From positions 1 through 64,000 of the forward strand of contig JAKQCX010000024.1 in NCBI GenBank assembly GCA_029558905.1: 64,000 nt of DNA. Direction: 5' to 3'. Numbering within the stretch: the first letter of the stretch is position 1; each line of letters starts with the position of its first letter. Both the position numbers and the translations under genes were made by a program. Below, one piece after another: positions 36,000 to 45,696 of this stretch. This stretch comes from Pseudomonadota bacterium. Lineage in GTDB: Bacteria > Pseudomonadota > Gammaproteobacteria > Burkholderiales > Thiobacillaceae. Under the pieces are notes generated by a model that was given only the letters and a program-made list of their open reading frames with translations, ran no database searches and was not told the DNA's origin.

Positions 36000-36083
36000 T
36001 TACAGGCCGGGAGCCATCGCTCCAGGTTTTGGCTGATGCGAAAATCCCGGGGCGGGTGATCGGGCGACGGCGCAGGATTCCTC

Positions 36084-36114
36084 GCGCCACCCCGCCTGGC
36101 AGACGGGGTGGCGC
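36084..36114 (-). terminator. hairpin downstream of the dienelactone hydrolase gene
   Basis: An 11-bp perfect stem (GCGCCACCCCG at 36084, CGGGGTGGCGC at 36104) with a 9-nt loop lies 16 nt after the stop codon of the hydrolase gene. There is no T-run, so termination is plausible but not certain. Confidence 0.5.
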
Positions 36115-36130
36115 CAATTCCGCCTCCCTG

Positions 36131-37024
36131 CTACAGCCCGTGTGTCTTGAACCAGTCCTGCAGGCGCTGCCAGCCGTCCAGGGCCTCCACTTCCCGATAG
36201 CTGGGGCGGTAGTCGGCGTGGAAGGCGTGGGGGGCGTTGGGATAAACGTGGATTTGGGAGGCCCGGCTGGCCGGATTGTCCGAGGCCGCCAGGGTTTGGC
36301 GCATGCGCTCCACCGTATCCTGGGGGATGCCCGTGTCCTGGCCGCCATATAGCCCCAGCACGGGTCCATGCAGTTTGCCGGCCAGATCAAGGGGATGCCG
36401 GGGTGTCATGGCCGTAGCATCCGCGGTGAGGCGGCCATACCAGGCTACACCGGCCTTCACATTGGGGTTGTGCGCGGCGTATAGCCAGGTGATGCGCCCA
36501 CCCCAGCAGAAGCCGGTGACGCCCAAGCGGGCGGTGTCCCCGCCATTGACCTTGGACCAGGCCACGCAGGCATCCAGATCGGACATCACCTGGCTGTCGG
36601 GTACCCGGCTCACCACCTTGGCCAGGATATCGCCGATGTTGGCATACTGACGGGGGTCCCCCTGGCGGGCATACAGCTCCGGGGCGATGGCCTGGTAGCC
36701 CAGTTGGGCCAGGCGTCGGCAAGTGTCCTTGATGTATTCGTGCACGCCGAAGATCTCCTGCACCACCAGGATCACCGGAAACTGGCCACCCTCGGCCGGT
36801 TGGGCCCGGTAGGCTGGCATGAAGCCCTCCGCCGTGGGGATCCGTACCTCACCGGCGTCGAGGTCCCAGTCATCCGTGTGGATGGCGGTCTGCGCCTGGA
36901 CCGGCTGCACGGCCAGGGCAAAACCCGCCCCCAGGGCGGTGACCAGGAAGCCCCGGCGTCCCAGGGGCTCGTTGGGGGACGCGAGGGATTGATATTCGCC
37001 GGTCAGCAGATCGGTCTCCTGCAT
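36131..37024 (-). CDS. dienelactone hydrolase family protein, Tat-exported
   Basis: A 297-aa alpha/beta hydrolase. A twin-arginine signal (GRRGFLVTALGAGFALA) ends near VQAQ, so it is probably periplasmic. The catalytic triad is Cys (VTGFCWGG), Asp (YGGQDTGIP) and His (PNAPHAFHADY). Dienelactone hydrolases open lactone rings; secreted paralogues like this often have unknown substrates. Start 37024 has a good GGAGA ahead and gives the complete signal. Confidence 0.88.
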   Translation of the reverse strand: MQETDLLTGEYQSLASPNEPLGRRGFLVTALGAGFALAVQPVQAQTAIHTDDWDLDAGEVRIPTAEGFMPAYRAQPAEGGQFPVILVVQEIFGVHEYIKDTCRRLAQLGYQAIAPELYARQGDPRQYANIGDILAKVVSRVPDSQVMSDLDACVAWSKVNGGDTARLGVTGFCWGGRITWLYAAHNPNVKAGVAWYGRLTADATAMTPRHPLDLAGKLHGPVLGLYGGQDTGIPQDTVERMRQTLAASDNPASRASQIHVYPNAPHAFHADYRPSYREVEALDGWQRLQDWFKTHGL

Positions 37025-37111
37025 GGGAGGTCTCCTCTCGTTGATGTTTGCCGGTCTCGGCTTCCCATGGGCCTGGACATACGAGCCGACCGCGGGTCTA
37101 TGGGAAAGCCC

Positions 37112-37142
37112 CCCTGGGCCCCCTGGCGGAGGGGGCCCAGGG
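37112..37142 (-). terminator. strong hairpin after the DUF3365 haem lipoprotein gene
   Basis: A perfect 12-bp stem (CCCTGGGCCCCC at 37112-37123, GGGGGCCCAGGG at 37131-37142) with a 7-nt loop begins 6 nt beyond the gene's stop codon. Only a short T-run (TTT) follows. Its position fits termination before the dienelactone hydrolase gene. Confidence 0.6.
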
Positions 37143-37148
37143 CGCATC

Positions 37149-37727
37149 TTACAGGGGCTTGCGCATGGTGATGATGCCCCGCACCTGGCCGGCAGAATAG
37201 CCCACGGCCTTGTCGTTGGGGTATTCCTGGACCAGCTTGGCCTTGACGTCATCCCGCATGTTCTCGGGCGCACCGTGGCATTCCAGGCACATGGCCTGGG
37301 TTACCAGGGCCTTGGCGTAGCGGAAGGTCTGCTTGCCGCCGTCCTCCACCACGGTATAGGTCTCCAGCCTTTCCACCTTCTCGCCGGCAGCCAGGCGCTT
37401 TTCGAAGTCGCTGATGGCGGCGGCTTCCCAGGCATCCGGCACCCCCTTGGGGTTTCGGTTCTTGGTGCTCACCCGCTTGATCATCATGCCGGTGCGCTGG
37501 GAGGCGTCCTTGGCAATGGCGGGGGCCAGATCCTTGCACACACCGATGGCATTGGCCGGGCCGTCGGCCGCCATGTGGTTCTTGAGCTCGCCGCCCAGGG
37601 TCTGCATGAGGCCCATGGCCGTGGCCCGGGCTTCGTCCGCCATCTGGGCCTGTCTATCGGTGCTGGGCAGGGTGGAGCAACCTGCCAGAAAGAGGGCAAT
37701 GAAGCTGATTTTCAGGGTGCCTTGCAT
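37149..37727 (-). CDS. DUF3365 haem-binding lipoprotein
   Basis: A 192-aa protein with a lipobox (FLAGC). A DUF3365/Tll0287-like sensor-type domain contains GVCKDLAPAIA, IKRVSTKNRNPKGVPDAWE and a haem-attachment CLECHG. It ends VRGIITMRKPL, typical of the family. Such proteins are periplasmic haem redox sensors or electron carriers. It neighbours DUF302 and truncated haemoglobin genes. Confidence 0.85.
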   Translation of the reverse strand: MQGTLKISFIALFLAGCSTLPSTDRQAQMADEARATAMGLMQTLGGELKNHMAADGPANAIGVCKDLAPAIAKDASQRTGMMIKRVSTKNRNPKGVPDAWEAAAISDFEKRLAAGEKVERLETYTVVEDGGKQTFRYAKALVTQAMCLECHGAPENMRDDVKAKLVQEYPNDKAVGYSAGQVRGIITMRKPL

Positions 37728-37790
37728 GGGTTTCTCCTATGGATTGAGGTCAGCCGGACAGGCATGGCCCGTCATTCCGTGCTCTGGGCC

Positions 37791-38180
37791 TCACTGGCCC
37801 AGGCGCTCTTTTACACGATACAGGATGGCCTTGGCTTCCCTGCCCACCTCGAGCAGGCCAGGATCGCCGGTGAGCCCCAGCAGGGACTCCGGGTCCTGGA
37901 AGGAAAAGCGGGTGTTGTGGGTGTCCAGGGCCATGGCAGTCACGCCGCACGGCAGCATGGCGCCGGCGTTGGGCTCGGTCTCGATGACGCGCCGGGCCAG
38001 GCCCGGGGCGCAGGCCCCCAGGATGGTGTAGGCCGGTATGTCCACATCCAGCTTGGCCTTCATGACCTGTTGCACGTTGACTTCGGATACCACACCCATC
38101 CTTTCTGCGGCCAGGGCCGCCTTGAACTTCTCCACGGCCTGGTCGAAGGGCAGGGCTACATCACAGGTGAATGCATACAT
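37791..38180 (-). CDS. DUF302 family protein
   Basis: A 129-aa cytoplasmic protein matching DUF302: FDQAVEKFKAALAAERMGVVSEVNVQ, YTILGACAPGLARRVIETEPNAGAMLPCGVTA. Two conserved Cys flank the core. The family is of unknown function, often encoded with redox and sulfur genes. It begins with MYAFTCDVALPFDQ and lies between the haem lipoprotein and truncated haemoglobin genes on the same strand. Confidence 0.85.
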   Translation of the reverse strand: MYAFTCDVALPFDQAVEKFKAALAAERMGVVSEVNVQQVMKAKLDVDIPAYTILGACAPGLARRVIETEPNAGAMLPCGVTAMALDTHNTRFSFQDPESLLGLTGDPGLLEVGREAKAILYRVKERLGQ

Positions 38181-38229
38181 GTCGTTTCCTTATGACGGTT
38201 GACGAATGATGGTTGGGGAAAGCCAGCGA

Positions 38230-38646
38230 TTATCCTCGGCTGACGTGCAGGCCATCCGGGGCGGCATGGGGCACCTGGTTGCGCATGTGATCGGCGAGCT
38301 TCATGAAGGCCTGGTACAGCTCCTGGCGCAACTGGCCGTCTGGCACCACCTCCTCCAGGGCCCGTTGCATGCACAGCATCCACTGGTCCCGGGCCGCCTC
38401 ATCGATGGGAAAGGGCAGATGTCGGCGGCGCAGCATGGGATGCCCATGCTTTTGTGTGTAGAGCTGGGGGCCTCCCAGCCAGCCGGACAGGAAATCGAAC
38501 AGTTTCTGGCGGGAGCCGTCCAGGCTGGGGCCATGGAGCTTGCGGATGTCCCAGACTTCCGGCAGCTCGTCCATGTGGTCGTAGAAGCGATCCACCAGTT
38601 CCCGTACCCTGGCCGCGCCACCGATACGCAGGTAATGAGATGACAT
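38230..38646 (-). CDS. group II truncated haemoglobin
   Basis: A 138-aa globin. The segment IGGAARVRELVDRFYDHM is the B/C helices, with Phe and Tyr. HGHPMLRRRHLPFPI carries the proximal His F8, and RDQWMLCMQRAL holds the Trp G8 of group II. Members bind O2 and detoxify nitric oxide or peroxide. The reading-frame start MSSHYLRIGG at 38646 fits the family. Confidence 0.88.
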   Translation of the reverse strand: MSSHYLRIGGAARVRELVDRFYDHMDELPEVWDIRKLHGPSLDGSRQKLFDFLSGWLGGPQLYTQKHGHPMLRRRHLPFPIDEAARDQWMLCMQRALEEVVPDGQLRQELYQAFMKLADHMRNQVPHAAPDGLHVSRG

Positions 38647-38788
38647 GGGCTCGCAGACATATTAGGAGATACTGATTCTACAGCCTTGGCGATCCCCGGC
38701 CAGTACCGTGCATTGCGTCCTGCCCGCCCTGCCTGCCATCGGCCATAATCCGGCCCTTGCGTATCGCATCCCTGAACCTGGTGGAACC

Positions 38789-39988
38789 GTGAAATTCTCC
38801 TCTCCGCGCCGCTGGTTGCCCTGGCTGCTGCTGGTCCTGCTCCTGATCTTCACGGCCCGGGCCCTGCTGGTGGGCAAGCCGGTCGGTACCGTGACGGTGC
38901 AACGTCAGGACTTGGTGGAGACGGTGATATCCAGCGGTCGGGTCATCACCCCCGAACGCATAGCCCTGGGGGCGGAACTGGTGGGCAGCCTGGCCCAGGT
39001 CCTGGTGGAGGACGGCGATCGGGTGGAGCGTGGTCAGGTGCTGGCCCGCATCCAGGATGCCGAGCAACGCGCCGCCGTGGAACAGGCCCGACGCGCCCAG
39101 GAAGAGGCGCAGGCAGGTATGGAGCGGCTCAGCCAGGTGGGGCGGCCGGTGGCGGAGCAGGCCCTGCTGCAGGCCGAGGCCAATCTGTCCCAGGCCCTGG
39201 CGGAGTTCGAACGGGTGCAACGTCTGGCACAGGCGGGCTTCTACAATCTCTCCCGTCTGGACGAGGCTCGGCGCGCCGCGGATTCCGCCCGGGCGGCGCG
39301 CGAAGCGGCCCGGGCCCAGGCCCGGGGCAACCGGCCCGATGGTGTGGAGGCCCGCCTGGCGGCTGCACGCCTGGCCCAGGCCACAGCGAGCCGGGCCCTG
39401 GCGGAGGCCAGGCTGGACAATACCGTGATCCGCGCACCGGCCAGCGGGGTGGTGACGCGCAAGCTGGTGGAAGCCGGCGACATTGTCACCCAGGGCAAGA
39501 AGCTGTTCGAGCTGGCGGCCGACGGCGAGACTCAGCTCATCCTGCAGATCGACGAGAAGAACCTGGGCCGCCTGGGCCTGGGCCAGCAGGCCGAGGTGGT
39601 GGCGGATGCCTATCCTGGCCAGCGCTTCGCGGCGGAGATCTTCCACATAGCCCCCGCCGTGGATGTACAGAGGGGTTCCGTGGAGGTGAAGCTGCGCGTG
39701 CCTGCGCCTCCCGCCTTCCTCAAGCAGGACATGACCGTGTCGGCAGAGGTCCGCGTGGGAGAGCATTCCCAGGCCCTGTCCCTGCCGACGGCCTGCGTGC
39801 GTGACGCCGCCTCGGCCAAACCATGGGTGCTGGTGCTGATGGACGGGCGGGCGGTACGCCGTGACATCCGCCTGGGCCTGCGGGCCACGGATCGGGTGGA
39901 GGTGGCCGCGGGCCTGCGGGAAGGGGAGGTCGTCATCCTCACGCGCATGGGCGTCGCCCCCGGCGACCGGGTTCGGCCGGAATCCTGA
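38789..39988 (+). CDS. periplasmic adaptor (HlyD/MacA/DevB type) of an ABC exporter
   Basis: A 399-aa membrane-fusion protein. An N-terminal anchor (WLPWLLLVLLLIF) leads into a lipoyl half-motif (ELVGSLAQVLVEDGDRVERGQVLARI), a long alpha-helical hairpin rich in Ala, Gln and Arg (residues ~95-205), the second half-motif (NTVIRAPASGVVTRKLVEAGD) and beta-barrel domains. It would link the inner-membrane ABC transporter to an outer-membrane channel. A GTG start at 38789 is used because it precedes the anchor; an ATG at 38708 would add 27 residues. A CATAAT -10-like hexamer lies at 38744. Confidence 0.87.
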   Translation: MKFSSPRRWLPWLLLVLLLIFTARALLVGKPVGTVTVQRQDLVETVISSGRVITPERIALGAELVGSLAQVLVEDGDRVERGQVLARIQDAEQRAAVEQARRAQEEAQAGMERLSQVGRPVAEQALLQAEANLSQALAEFERVQRLAQAGFYNLSRLDEARRAADSARAAREAARAQARGNRPDGVEARLAAARLAQATASRALAEARLDNTVIRAPASGVVTRKLVEAGDIVTQGKKLFELAADGETQLILQIDEKNLGRLGLGQQAEVVADAYPGQRFAAEIFHIAPAVDVQRGSVEVKLRVPAPPAFLKQDMTVSAEVRVGEHSQALSLPTACVRDAASAKPWVLVLMDGRAVRRDIRLGLRATDRVEVAAGLREGEVVILTRMGVAPGDRVRPES

Positions 39989-40001
39989 CGGATCGTCGCG
40001 G

Positions 40002-41219
40002 ATGCCGTTCGAATGGGTCCTGGCACTGCGTTTCCTGCGCGAAGGCCGCATGCAGACCCTGCTCATCATGGCCGGTACCACCGTGGGCGTGGCGGTGATC
40101 ATCTTCATCACGGCCCTGGTGAGCGGTCTCCAGGTCAGTCTGGCGACCCGCACCCTGTCGACCCAGGCGCATGTCTCGGTGCGGGCCCCGGACGACCATG
40201 CCGAACCGGCCCTGGAGCGGGGGAAAACCGTGGTGGCGGCCCATCTCGAGCCACGGGAGCAGCGCCTGCGTTCCATTGACCAGTGGGAACGGGTGTATCG
40301 CGAGCTGCCCGAAGTGCCGCACGTGGTGGAGCTTTCCCCGCTGACCACGGGTTCCGGCTTCGCCTTCCGGGGCAATGCCAGCAAGTCCATCGCCCTCATG
40401 GGCGTGATACCGGAGCGCTACGACCGCATCGTCAAGCTGGCGGACAGGCTGGTGGCGGGGGCCTACCGCATCGGACCGGGCGAGGCCCTGATCGGCACGG
40501 AGCTGGCCAAGGACCTGGGGGCAGGCGTGGGGGATCGCATCCGCATCCTCAGCAGCGAGAACCGGGACGACGTGTTCCGGGTGACCGGCGTCTTCGATCT
40601 GGGGGTGAAGGACCTGAACCGGCGCTGGGTGGTCATGCCGCTGCGTTCTGCCCAGAGCCTGCTGGACCTGGCCGGGGGGGTGACCAATATCGATCTCACC
40701 GTGGACGACATCTTCGCCGCCGAGGAGGTGGCGCAGCGGATCCAGGCGCGCACGGGCCTTGCCGCCGAGAGCTGGATGGCCATCAATGCCCAGCTGCTCA
40801 CCGCCTTCAAGAACCAGAACATGACCACCCGCACCGTGCGCGCCTTCCTGGTGCTCATCGTCGCCCTGGGCATTGCCAGCGTGCTGGTGGTATCCGTGGT
40901 GCAGAAGCAGCGCGAGATCGGCATCCTGCGGGCCATGGGGGCCTCTCCCCGGCGCATCATGCGGGTGTTCCTCATCCAGGGCGGCATCGTCGGCGGCACG
41001 GGGGCGGTGCTGGGCTCGGGCCTGGCCGCGCTGATGGTGTATGCCGCCTCCATGGCCCTGCTGCAGGAGGACGGTTCCCCTCTGATCGAGGGGGGCATCG
41101 AGTGGTCCTATTATCTCGTCGCCAGCGCCACCGCCGTGATCACCGGCCTGCTGGCCGCCGTAGCGCCGGCCCGGCGCGCGGCGCGCATGGACCCGGTGGA
41201 GGCCATTCGTTATGGCTGA
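40002..41219 (+). CDS. ABC transporter permease (FtsX/MacB/LolE family)
   Basis: A 405-aa protein with one N-terminal helix ([21 protein letters not shown]), a large periplasmic domain (MacB_PCD type) and three C-terminal helices. The [28 protein letters not shown] segment is the FtsX signature. Order adaptor-permease-ATPase matches DevBCA exporters. It follows the adaptor by 13 bp and overlaps the ATPase gene by 8 bp. Confidence 0.9.
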   Translation: MPFEWVLALRFLREGRMQTLLIMAGTTVGVAVIIFITALVSGLQVSLATRTLSTQAHVSVRAPDDHAEPALERGKTVVAAHLEPREQRLRSIDQWERVYRELPEVPHVVELSPLTTGSGFAFRGNASKSIALMGVIPERYDRIVKLADRLVAGAYRIGPGEALIGTELAKDLGAGVGDRIRILSSENRDDVFRVTGVFDLGVKDLNRRWVVMPLRSAQSLLDLAGGVTNIDLTVDDIFAAEEVAQRIQARTGLAAESWMAINAQLLTAFKNQNMTTRTVRAFLVLIVALGIASVLVVSVVQKQREIGILRAMGASPRRIMRVFLIQGGIVGGTGAVLGSGLAALMVYAASMALLQEDGSPLIEGGIEWSYYLVASATAVITGLLAAVAPARRAARMDPVEAIRYG

Positions 41220-41910
41220 GTCTCCCATCCTGCGCCTGGAGGACGTGCGCAAGTCCTACAACCTCGGTACCCCCATCCAGGCGGAGGTGCTGCACGGCAT
41301 CGATCTGACTCTGGCGACAGGGGAGTTCGCTGCTCTCATCGGGCCTTCCGGCTCCGGCAAGAGTACCCTGCTGCATATCATCGGCCTGCTGGAGCGGCCC
41401 ACCTCGGGGCGCATCCTCATCGCCGGCGAGGAGATCAGTGCCCTGGATGAAGCAGGTATGACCGTACTACGAGGCCGCACCCTGGGATTCGTGTTTCAAT
41501 TCCACCATCTGTTGCCGGAGTTCACCGCCCTGGAGAACGTCATGATGCCCACCCTCATCGACATCGGGCGTTATACCCGGGGCATGCGGGAACGGGCGCG
41601 CTGGCTCCTGGGCAAGGTGGGCCTGGGGGACGCGGTGGACAAGCGACCCACCGCCCTGTCCGGTGGCATGCAGCAGCGGGTAGCCATTGCCCGGGCCCTG
41701 GCCATGAACCCCCCCCTGGTGTTGGCGGACGAGCCCACGGGCAATCTGGACAGTCACACCGCCGACGAGATCTTCGCCCTCATGCGGGAATTCAACCGGG
41801 AAGAAGGCACGGCCTTTCTCATCGTCACCCATGACCCGCGCCTGGCGGTCCGCTGCGACCGGCGGGTGGAGTTGATGGACGGCCAGATCAGGCTGGAAAG
41901 ATCGGCATGA
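41212..41910 (+). CDS. ABC transporter ATP-binding protein (LolD/MacB/DevA type)
   Basis: A 232-aa ATPase with Walker [11 protein letters not shown]-loop VFQFHHLL, signature [15 protein letters not shown], Walker [14 protein letters not shown] and H-loop THD. It energises the permease upstream. Its TGA overlaps the ATG of the methyltransferase gene (ATGA). Confidence 0.93.
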   Translation: MAESPILRLEDVRKSYNLGTPIQAEVLHGIDLTLATGEFAALIGPSGSGKSTLLHIIGLLERPTSGRILIAGEEISALDEAGMTVLRGRTLGFVFQFHHLLPEFTALENVMMPTLIDIGRYTRGMRERARWLLGKVGLGDAVDKRPTALSGGMQQRVAIARALAMNPPLVLADEPTGNLDSHTADEIFALMREFNREEGTAFLIVTHDPRLAVRCDRRVELMDGQIRLERSA

Positions 41911-42503
41911 CGGCCAGCGTGCGTTTCTTCGAGGCCCAGTTTCAGCGCCAGGTGGCTGGAGGCGAGTACGCCCTGAACCCGTTCGAGCGCCTGGCCCTGC
42001 CCTATATGAGGGGTGAAGTGCTGGACCTGGGCTGCGGCCTGGGCAACCTGGCCGTGGAGGCGGCCCGTACCGGCTGCCGGGTCACCGCCCTGGATGGCAG
42101 CACCACGGCCATCGCGCGCCTACAGCGGATTGCCCGGGATGAGGGGCTGAATCTGGAGGCCCGCGAGACTGATCTGAGCCAGTACGCCATCGACAGGGAG
42201 TATGACGTCATCATCGCCATCGGCTTGCTCATGTTCTTTCCCCGGGCCCGCGCGGAGGCCATGCTGGCGGACATTGCCGCGCATGTGCGTCCCGGGGGTA
42301 CGGCGGTCCTCAACGTGCTGACCGAGGGCACCACCTTCCTGGACATGTTCGAACCGGGACACTATCACCTGTTTCCTCGCGGTGCACTGGAAGCCGCCCT
42401 GCCTGGCTGGGAGATCCTGGAGGCGGTACATGACACCTTCCCCGCGTCCGGCGACAGCGTGAAGGTCTTCGATACGGTCTTGGCCCGCCGGCGTGAGGGC
42501 TGA
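41907..42503 (+). CDS. class I SAM-dependent methyltransferase
   Basis: A 198-aa Rossmann-fold enzyme: motif [17 protein letters not shown], acidic strand-2 end ALDGS, DLSQY, and [12 protein letters not shown]. It resembles the small TehB/UbiG-type methyltransferases; the substrate is unknown. Overlap with the ABC ATPase gene suggests it is made with the exporter, perhaps modifying the exported compound. That link is inference from coupling. Confidence 0.85.
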   Translation: MTASVRFFEAQFQRQVAGGEYALNPFERLALPYMRGEVLDLGCGLGNLAVEAARTGCRVTALDGSTTAIARLQRIARDEGLNLEARETDLSQYAIDREYDVIIAIGLLMFFPRARAEAMLADIAAHVRPGGTAVLNVLTEGTTFLDMFEPGHYHLFPRGALEAALPGWEILEAVHDTFPASGDSVKVFDTVLARRREG

Positions 42504-42520
42504 GCCTGGGAGCCCGGGCC

Positions 42521-44926
42521 TCAGGCCAGGCTCAGGAGCAGGTTGCCTATATCCTCGGCACGGATGGCCGGGGAGAAGTGGTGTCCCTGGACAAGGAGGC
42601 AGCCCATGCGCCGGAGCAGGGCCAGTTGCTCCGCGTTCTCCACCCCCTCCGCGATGACTTCCAGACCCAGACTGCGGGCCATGGCCAGTATGGCTTCCAC
42701 CAGGCTCCGGTCGGCGGGGTCGCGGTGCATATCGCCCACGAAGGTCCGGTCGATCTTCAGCTGGTCGACGGGAAAACGCTTCAGGTAGGCCAGGGAGGAG
42801 TAGCCCGTGCCGAAGTCATCCAGCGAGATCCGAAAACCCCGATGACGGGCCTCTTCCAACCAGGTCTGGGTCCTGGTGGTATCCGCCAGGAGCACGCCCT
42901 CCGTGATTTCCAGCACGAGCCGGTCCGGGGTCAGGCCATGACCCGCCAGCAGATCCTGGAGCCAGGCCAGGGGCAGGGCATCGGGGATCTGGCGGCTGGA
43001 GATGTTCACACTCACATAGAAGTCCAGGCCCTGGTCACGCCATTGGGCCAGCTGCCGGCAGACCTGTTTCAGAACCCAGATCCCCAGTTCCCGGATGAGG
43101 CCGGTTTCTTCCGCCAGGGCGATGAAATCCACGGGGGGGACCAGGCCACGCCGCGGATGGGGCCAGCGCAGGAGGGCCTCCACACCGGCCAGGCGTGCTC
43201 CGGCCAGTTGGTAAATGGGCTGGTAGTGCAGGCGGAACTCGCCCCGATCCAGGGCCAGGCGCAGATCGCTTTCCATGCTACGCCGCTGCATGGCCGCCTG
43301 GGTCATGGCGGGTTCGAAGAACTGGAAGGAATTGCGCCCACCGTCCTTGGCGCGGTACATGGCCAGATCGGCGTTGCGGAACAGGCTGAGCACGTCCTCG
43401 CCGTCTTCCGGGAAATGGGTGATGCCGATGCTGGCGCCGATATGGGCCACGTGATCATCGAGCAGAAAGGGATCCCGCAGCTGGCTGATGATCTTGCCCG
43501 CCACCTGGGCTGCATCCCGCGGCTGATCGATGCCCTGCAACAGGACCACGAATTCGTCGCCACCCTGGCGGGCCACGGTGTCGCTTTCCCGCACGCAATT
43601 CTTCAACCGTTCGGCGGCCTGTTGCAGCAGACGGTCGCCCAGGGTGTGACCCAGGGTGTCGTTCACCTGCTTGAAATGGTCCAGGTCCACGAACAGCAGG
43701 GCCAGGCGGCGTGAATCGCGTCGGGCCTGGCGGATGGCCTGGGTGAGCCGCTCCACCAGGAGCTCCCGGTTGGGCAGGCCGGTGAGTTGATCGAAATTGG
43801 CGCGGTAACGGATTTCCTCCTCCGCCCGCTTGCGTTCGGTGACGTCGCGCACAACTGCCACCAGATCCTGGCTCTGCGCGGCCAGCGGGGTCAGGCGGGC
43901 CTCGAAAATGCGCAAGCCGTTGGATAGCTGGAGCGGGAACTCGTAGGTCTGCATTTCACCGGTACGCTGCAACTCGCCCTGCCTTTCCAGGAACAGCCGG
44001 GTGGGTTCCGGCGGCAGCACGTCCTGGATGCGTCTGCCGAGGAATTTCTCCGGTGGCGCGTAGAGCTCGTGCAGCCCGTTCGCCCGATAGTCCAGGAGGG
44101 TGCCGTCCGGACCCACACGGAAGTACAGATCGGGCAGGGCCTTGAAGATAGCCTCCATTTCCAGGTTGCGTTGCATGGCGGCGTGAAGGGCCAGGTGGCG
44201 TTCGGTAATGTCCAGGGTGGTGCCGAACATGCGCAGCGGTCTGCCATCCGGGGCGAAGGCGACGTGCGCCTGATCCTCGACGATGCGTTCCCCGCTGGCC
44301 TGCAGTACCCGGAATTGCACGCGATAGTGATGGTTCTCTTCCTGACGCATGGCCCGCGCCATCTCGGCCATGACCCGATCCCGATCGTCCGGGTGCACTG
44401 CGCGCAGGAAGTTTTCCTTGCTGGCCGTGAGCGTGCCCGGTTCGTAGCCCAGCAGACGATATTCCTCGTCGGACCAGAGGGCCTGGCCCGTTTCCAGGTC
44501 CAGATCCCAGTTGCCCAATCCCGCCACTACCTGTGCCTCGTTCAGCAGGGCCTGGCTGTGCCGCAGGGCGGCCTGCACGCGCCGGCGCTCGGTATTGTCG
44601 CTGAGGAAACCCACGACGCAGGGCCGCCCCGCGAGGTTCATGATCGATGCATTGATGTCCGCGAGGAACAGGCTGCCATCCGCGCGCAGAAAGGGGGCAT
44701 CCTCCAAGCGTCTTCCCGGGTTGCGCAGCACGGTACGGAACTCGGCGAGCATGCGCTCCACATCTTCCACACGGTGCAGCGCGTCCACACGCAGGTTTCT
44801 GATCTGTGTTGGGCTGTATCCCAGCATGCGGCAGGCCGCCGGATTGGCGTAGCGCACCATGCGCGTCTCGGCATCCGCCACGACGATCCCCTCGCCGGTC
44901 TCCTCCACCAGTTGCTTGAAGCGCAT
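42521..44926 (-). CDS. PAS-PAS-PAS-GGDEF-EAL c-di-GMP signalling protein
   Basis: An 801-aa cytoplasmic protein without membrane helices. Three PAS/PAC segments (residues ~5-115, 125-245, 255-370) precede a diguanylate cyclase domain with intact GGDEF (455-459). The EAL phosphodiesterase domain has Glu583 in VEALLRW, and DDFGTGYSSL is present. Both active sites look complete, so it may both make and break c-di-GMP, with PAS input. The ATG at 44926 is preferred over a TTG two codons earlier. It converges on the methyltransferase gene. Confidence 0.93.
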   Translation of the reverse strand: MRFKQLVEETGEGIVVADAETRMVRYANPAACRMLGYSPTQIRNLRVDALHRVEDVERMLAEFRTVLRNPGRRLEDAPFLRADGSLFLADINASIMNLAGRPCVVGFLSDNTERRRVQAALRHSQALLNEAQVVAGLGNWDLDLETGQALWSDEEYRLLGYEPGTLTASKENFLRAVHPDDRDRVMAEMARAMRQEENHHYRVQFRVLQASGERIVEDQAHVAFAPDGRPLRMFGTTLDITERHLALHAAMQRNLEMEAIFKALPDLYFRVGPDGTLLDYRANGLHELYAPPEKFLGRRIQDVLPPEPTRLFLERQGELQRTGEMQTYEFPLQLSNGLRIFEARLTPLAAQSQDLVAVVRDVTERKRAEEEIRYRANFDQLTGLPNRELLVERLTQAIRQARRDSRRLALLFVDLDHFKQVNDTLGHTLGDRLLQQAAERLKNCVRESDTVARQGGDEFVVLLQGIDQPRDAAQVAGKIISQLRDPFLLDDHVAHIGASIGITHFPEDGEDVLSLFRNADLAMYRAKDGGRNSFQFFEPAMTQAAMQRRSMESDLRLALDRGEFRLHYQPIYQLAGARLAGVEALLRWPHPRRGLVPPVDFIALAEETGLIRELGIWVLKQVCRQLAQWRDQGLDFYVSVNISSRQIPDALPLAWLQDLLAGHGLTPDRLVLEITEGVLLADTTRTQTWLEEARHRGFRISLDDFGTGYSSLAYLKRFPVDQLKIDRTFVGDMHRDPADRSLVEAILAMARSLGLEVIAEGVENAEQLALLRRMGCLLVQGHHFSPAIRAEDIGNLLLSLA

Positions 44927-45228
44927 GCTCAAAGCCCTCCGGCCGGACCGGCCTCATCAGCGCTCGGCGGGGTGTGGAAAAAAGGGCAGGAACGGAGCAT
45001 GGTCAAAAGATGGATTGCGGCTTCGCGTTTGAACGCAGGCAGGATATCCCGGCATTGCATGCTGGGCCTAGCACAACCGCGCAATCCTGCACAAGTGGGT
45101 CTTGCCCTGTTGCGGAACTGGGTGCTTGCCCGCCGGTGGTGGTGGCGGGCGTACGATCCGGGCAGAGATTGCTATGCTGGGACACACGCCTTTCATGCCC
45201 ATTGCCACGATCCAGGAGCCCTAGCACC
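44927..45228. other. intergenic region with divergent promoters
   Basis: About 300 bp between the divergent GGDEF-EAL and AhpD-like genes. An extended -10 (TGCTATGCT at 45170-45178) reads rightward toward the AhpD gene. No reading frame looks coding. Confidence 0.4.
45170..45178 (+). promoter_or_regulatory. extended -10 promoter of the AhpD-like gene
   Basis: TGC followed by TATGCT matches the TGnTATnnT extended -10 pattern, 50 nt before the ATG at 45229. No -35 match is needed for this promoter class. Confidence 0.4.
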
Positions 45229-45696
45229 ATGCAGCAACGCCTCGATTACATGCTTGCCTCGCCCGCGGCCTACAAGGCCCTGCTGCACACCGAACGACAG
45301 GTGCGCGAAAGCGGTCTGGAAACCTCGCTTCTGGAACTGGTCAGAACCCGAGCATCGCAGATCAATGGCTGTGCCTGGTGTCTGGACATGCATACCAAGG
45401 ATGCACGCGCCCTGGGTGAAGATGAACAGCGGCTTTACCTGCTTACGGCCTGGCGAGAGGCTCCATGCTACAGCGCGCGCGAACGGGCCGCGCTGGCCTG
45501 GACCGAAGCGCTTACCCAGATCGCGACACATCCGGTGACGGATACGCTGTATGCGGAGGCGCGCCGTCACTTCGATGAAAAGGCGCTGGTCGATCTGACC
45601 ATGGCCATCATCGCCATCAATGGCTGGAACCGGATGAATGTTGCCTTTCGCACTCAGGTCGGTGATTACGTCAGCCCGCACGCAGCGGCACGATAA
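45229..45696 (+). CDS. carboxymuconolactone decarboxylase/AhpD-family protein
   Basis: A 155-aa helical protein with the AhpD-like redox motif CAWCLDMH, preceded by RTRASQING and followed by ERAALAWTEAL. The CxxC...H arrangement suggests peroxidase or thiol-disulfide activity rather than lactone decarboxylation. AGGAG lies 11 nt before the ATG. The C-terminal INGWNRMNVAFR element is typical of the alkylhydroperoxidase-like subgroup. Confidence 0.88.
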   Translation: MQQRLDYMLASPAAYKALLHTERQVRESGLETSLLELVRTRASQINGCAWCLDMHTKDARALGEDEQRLYLLTAWREAPCYSARERAALAWTEALTQIATHPVTDTLYAEARRHFDEKALVDLTMAIIAINGWNRMNVAFRTQVGDYVSPHAAAR

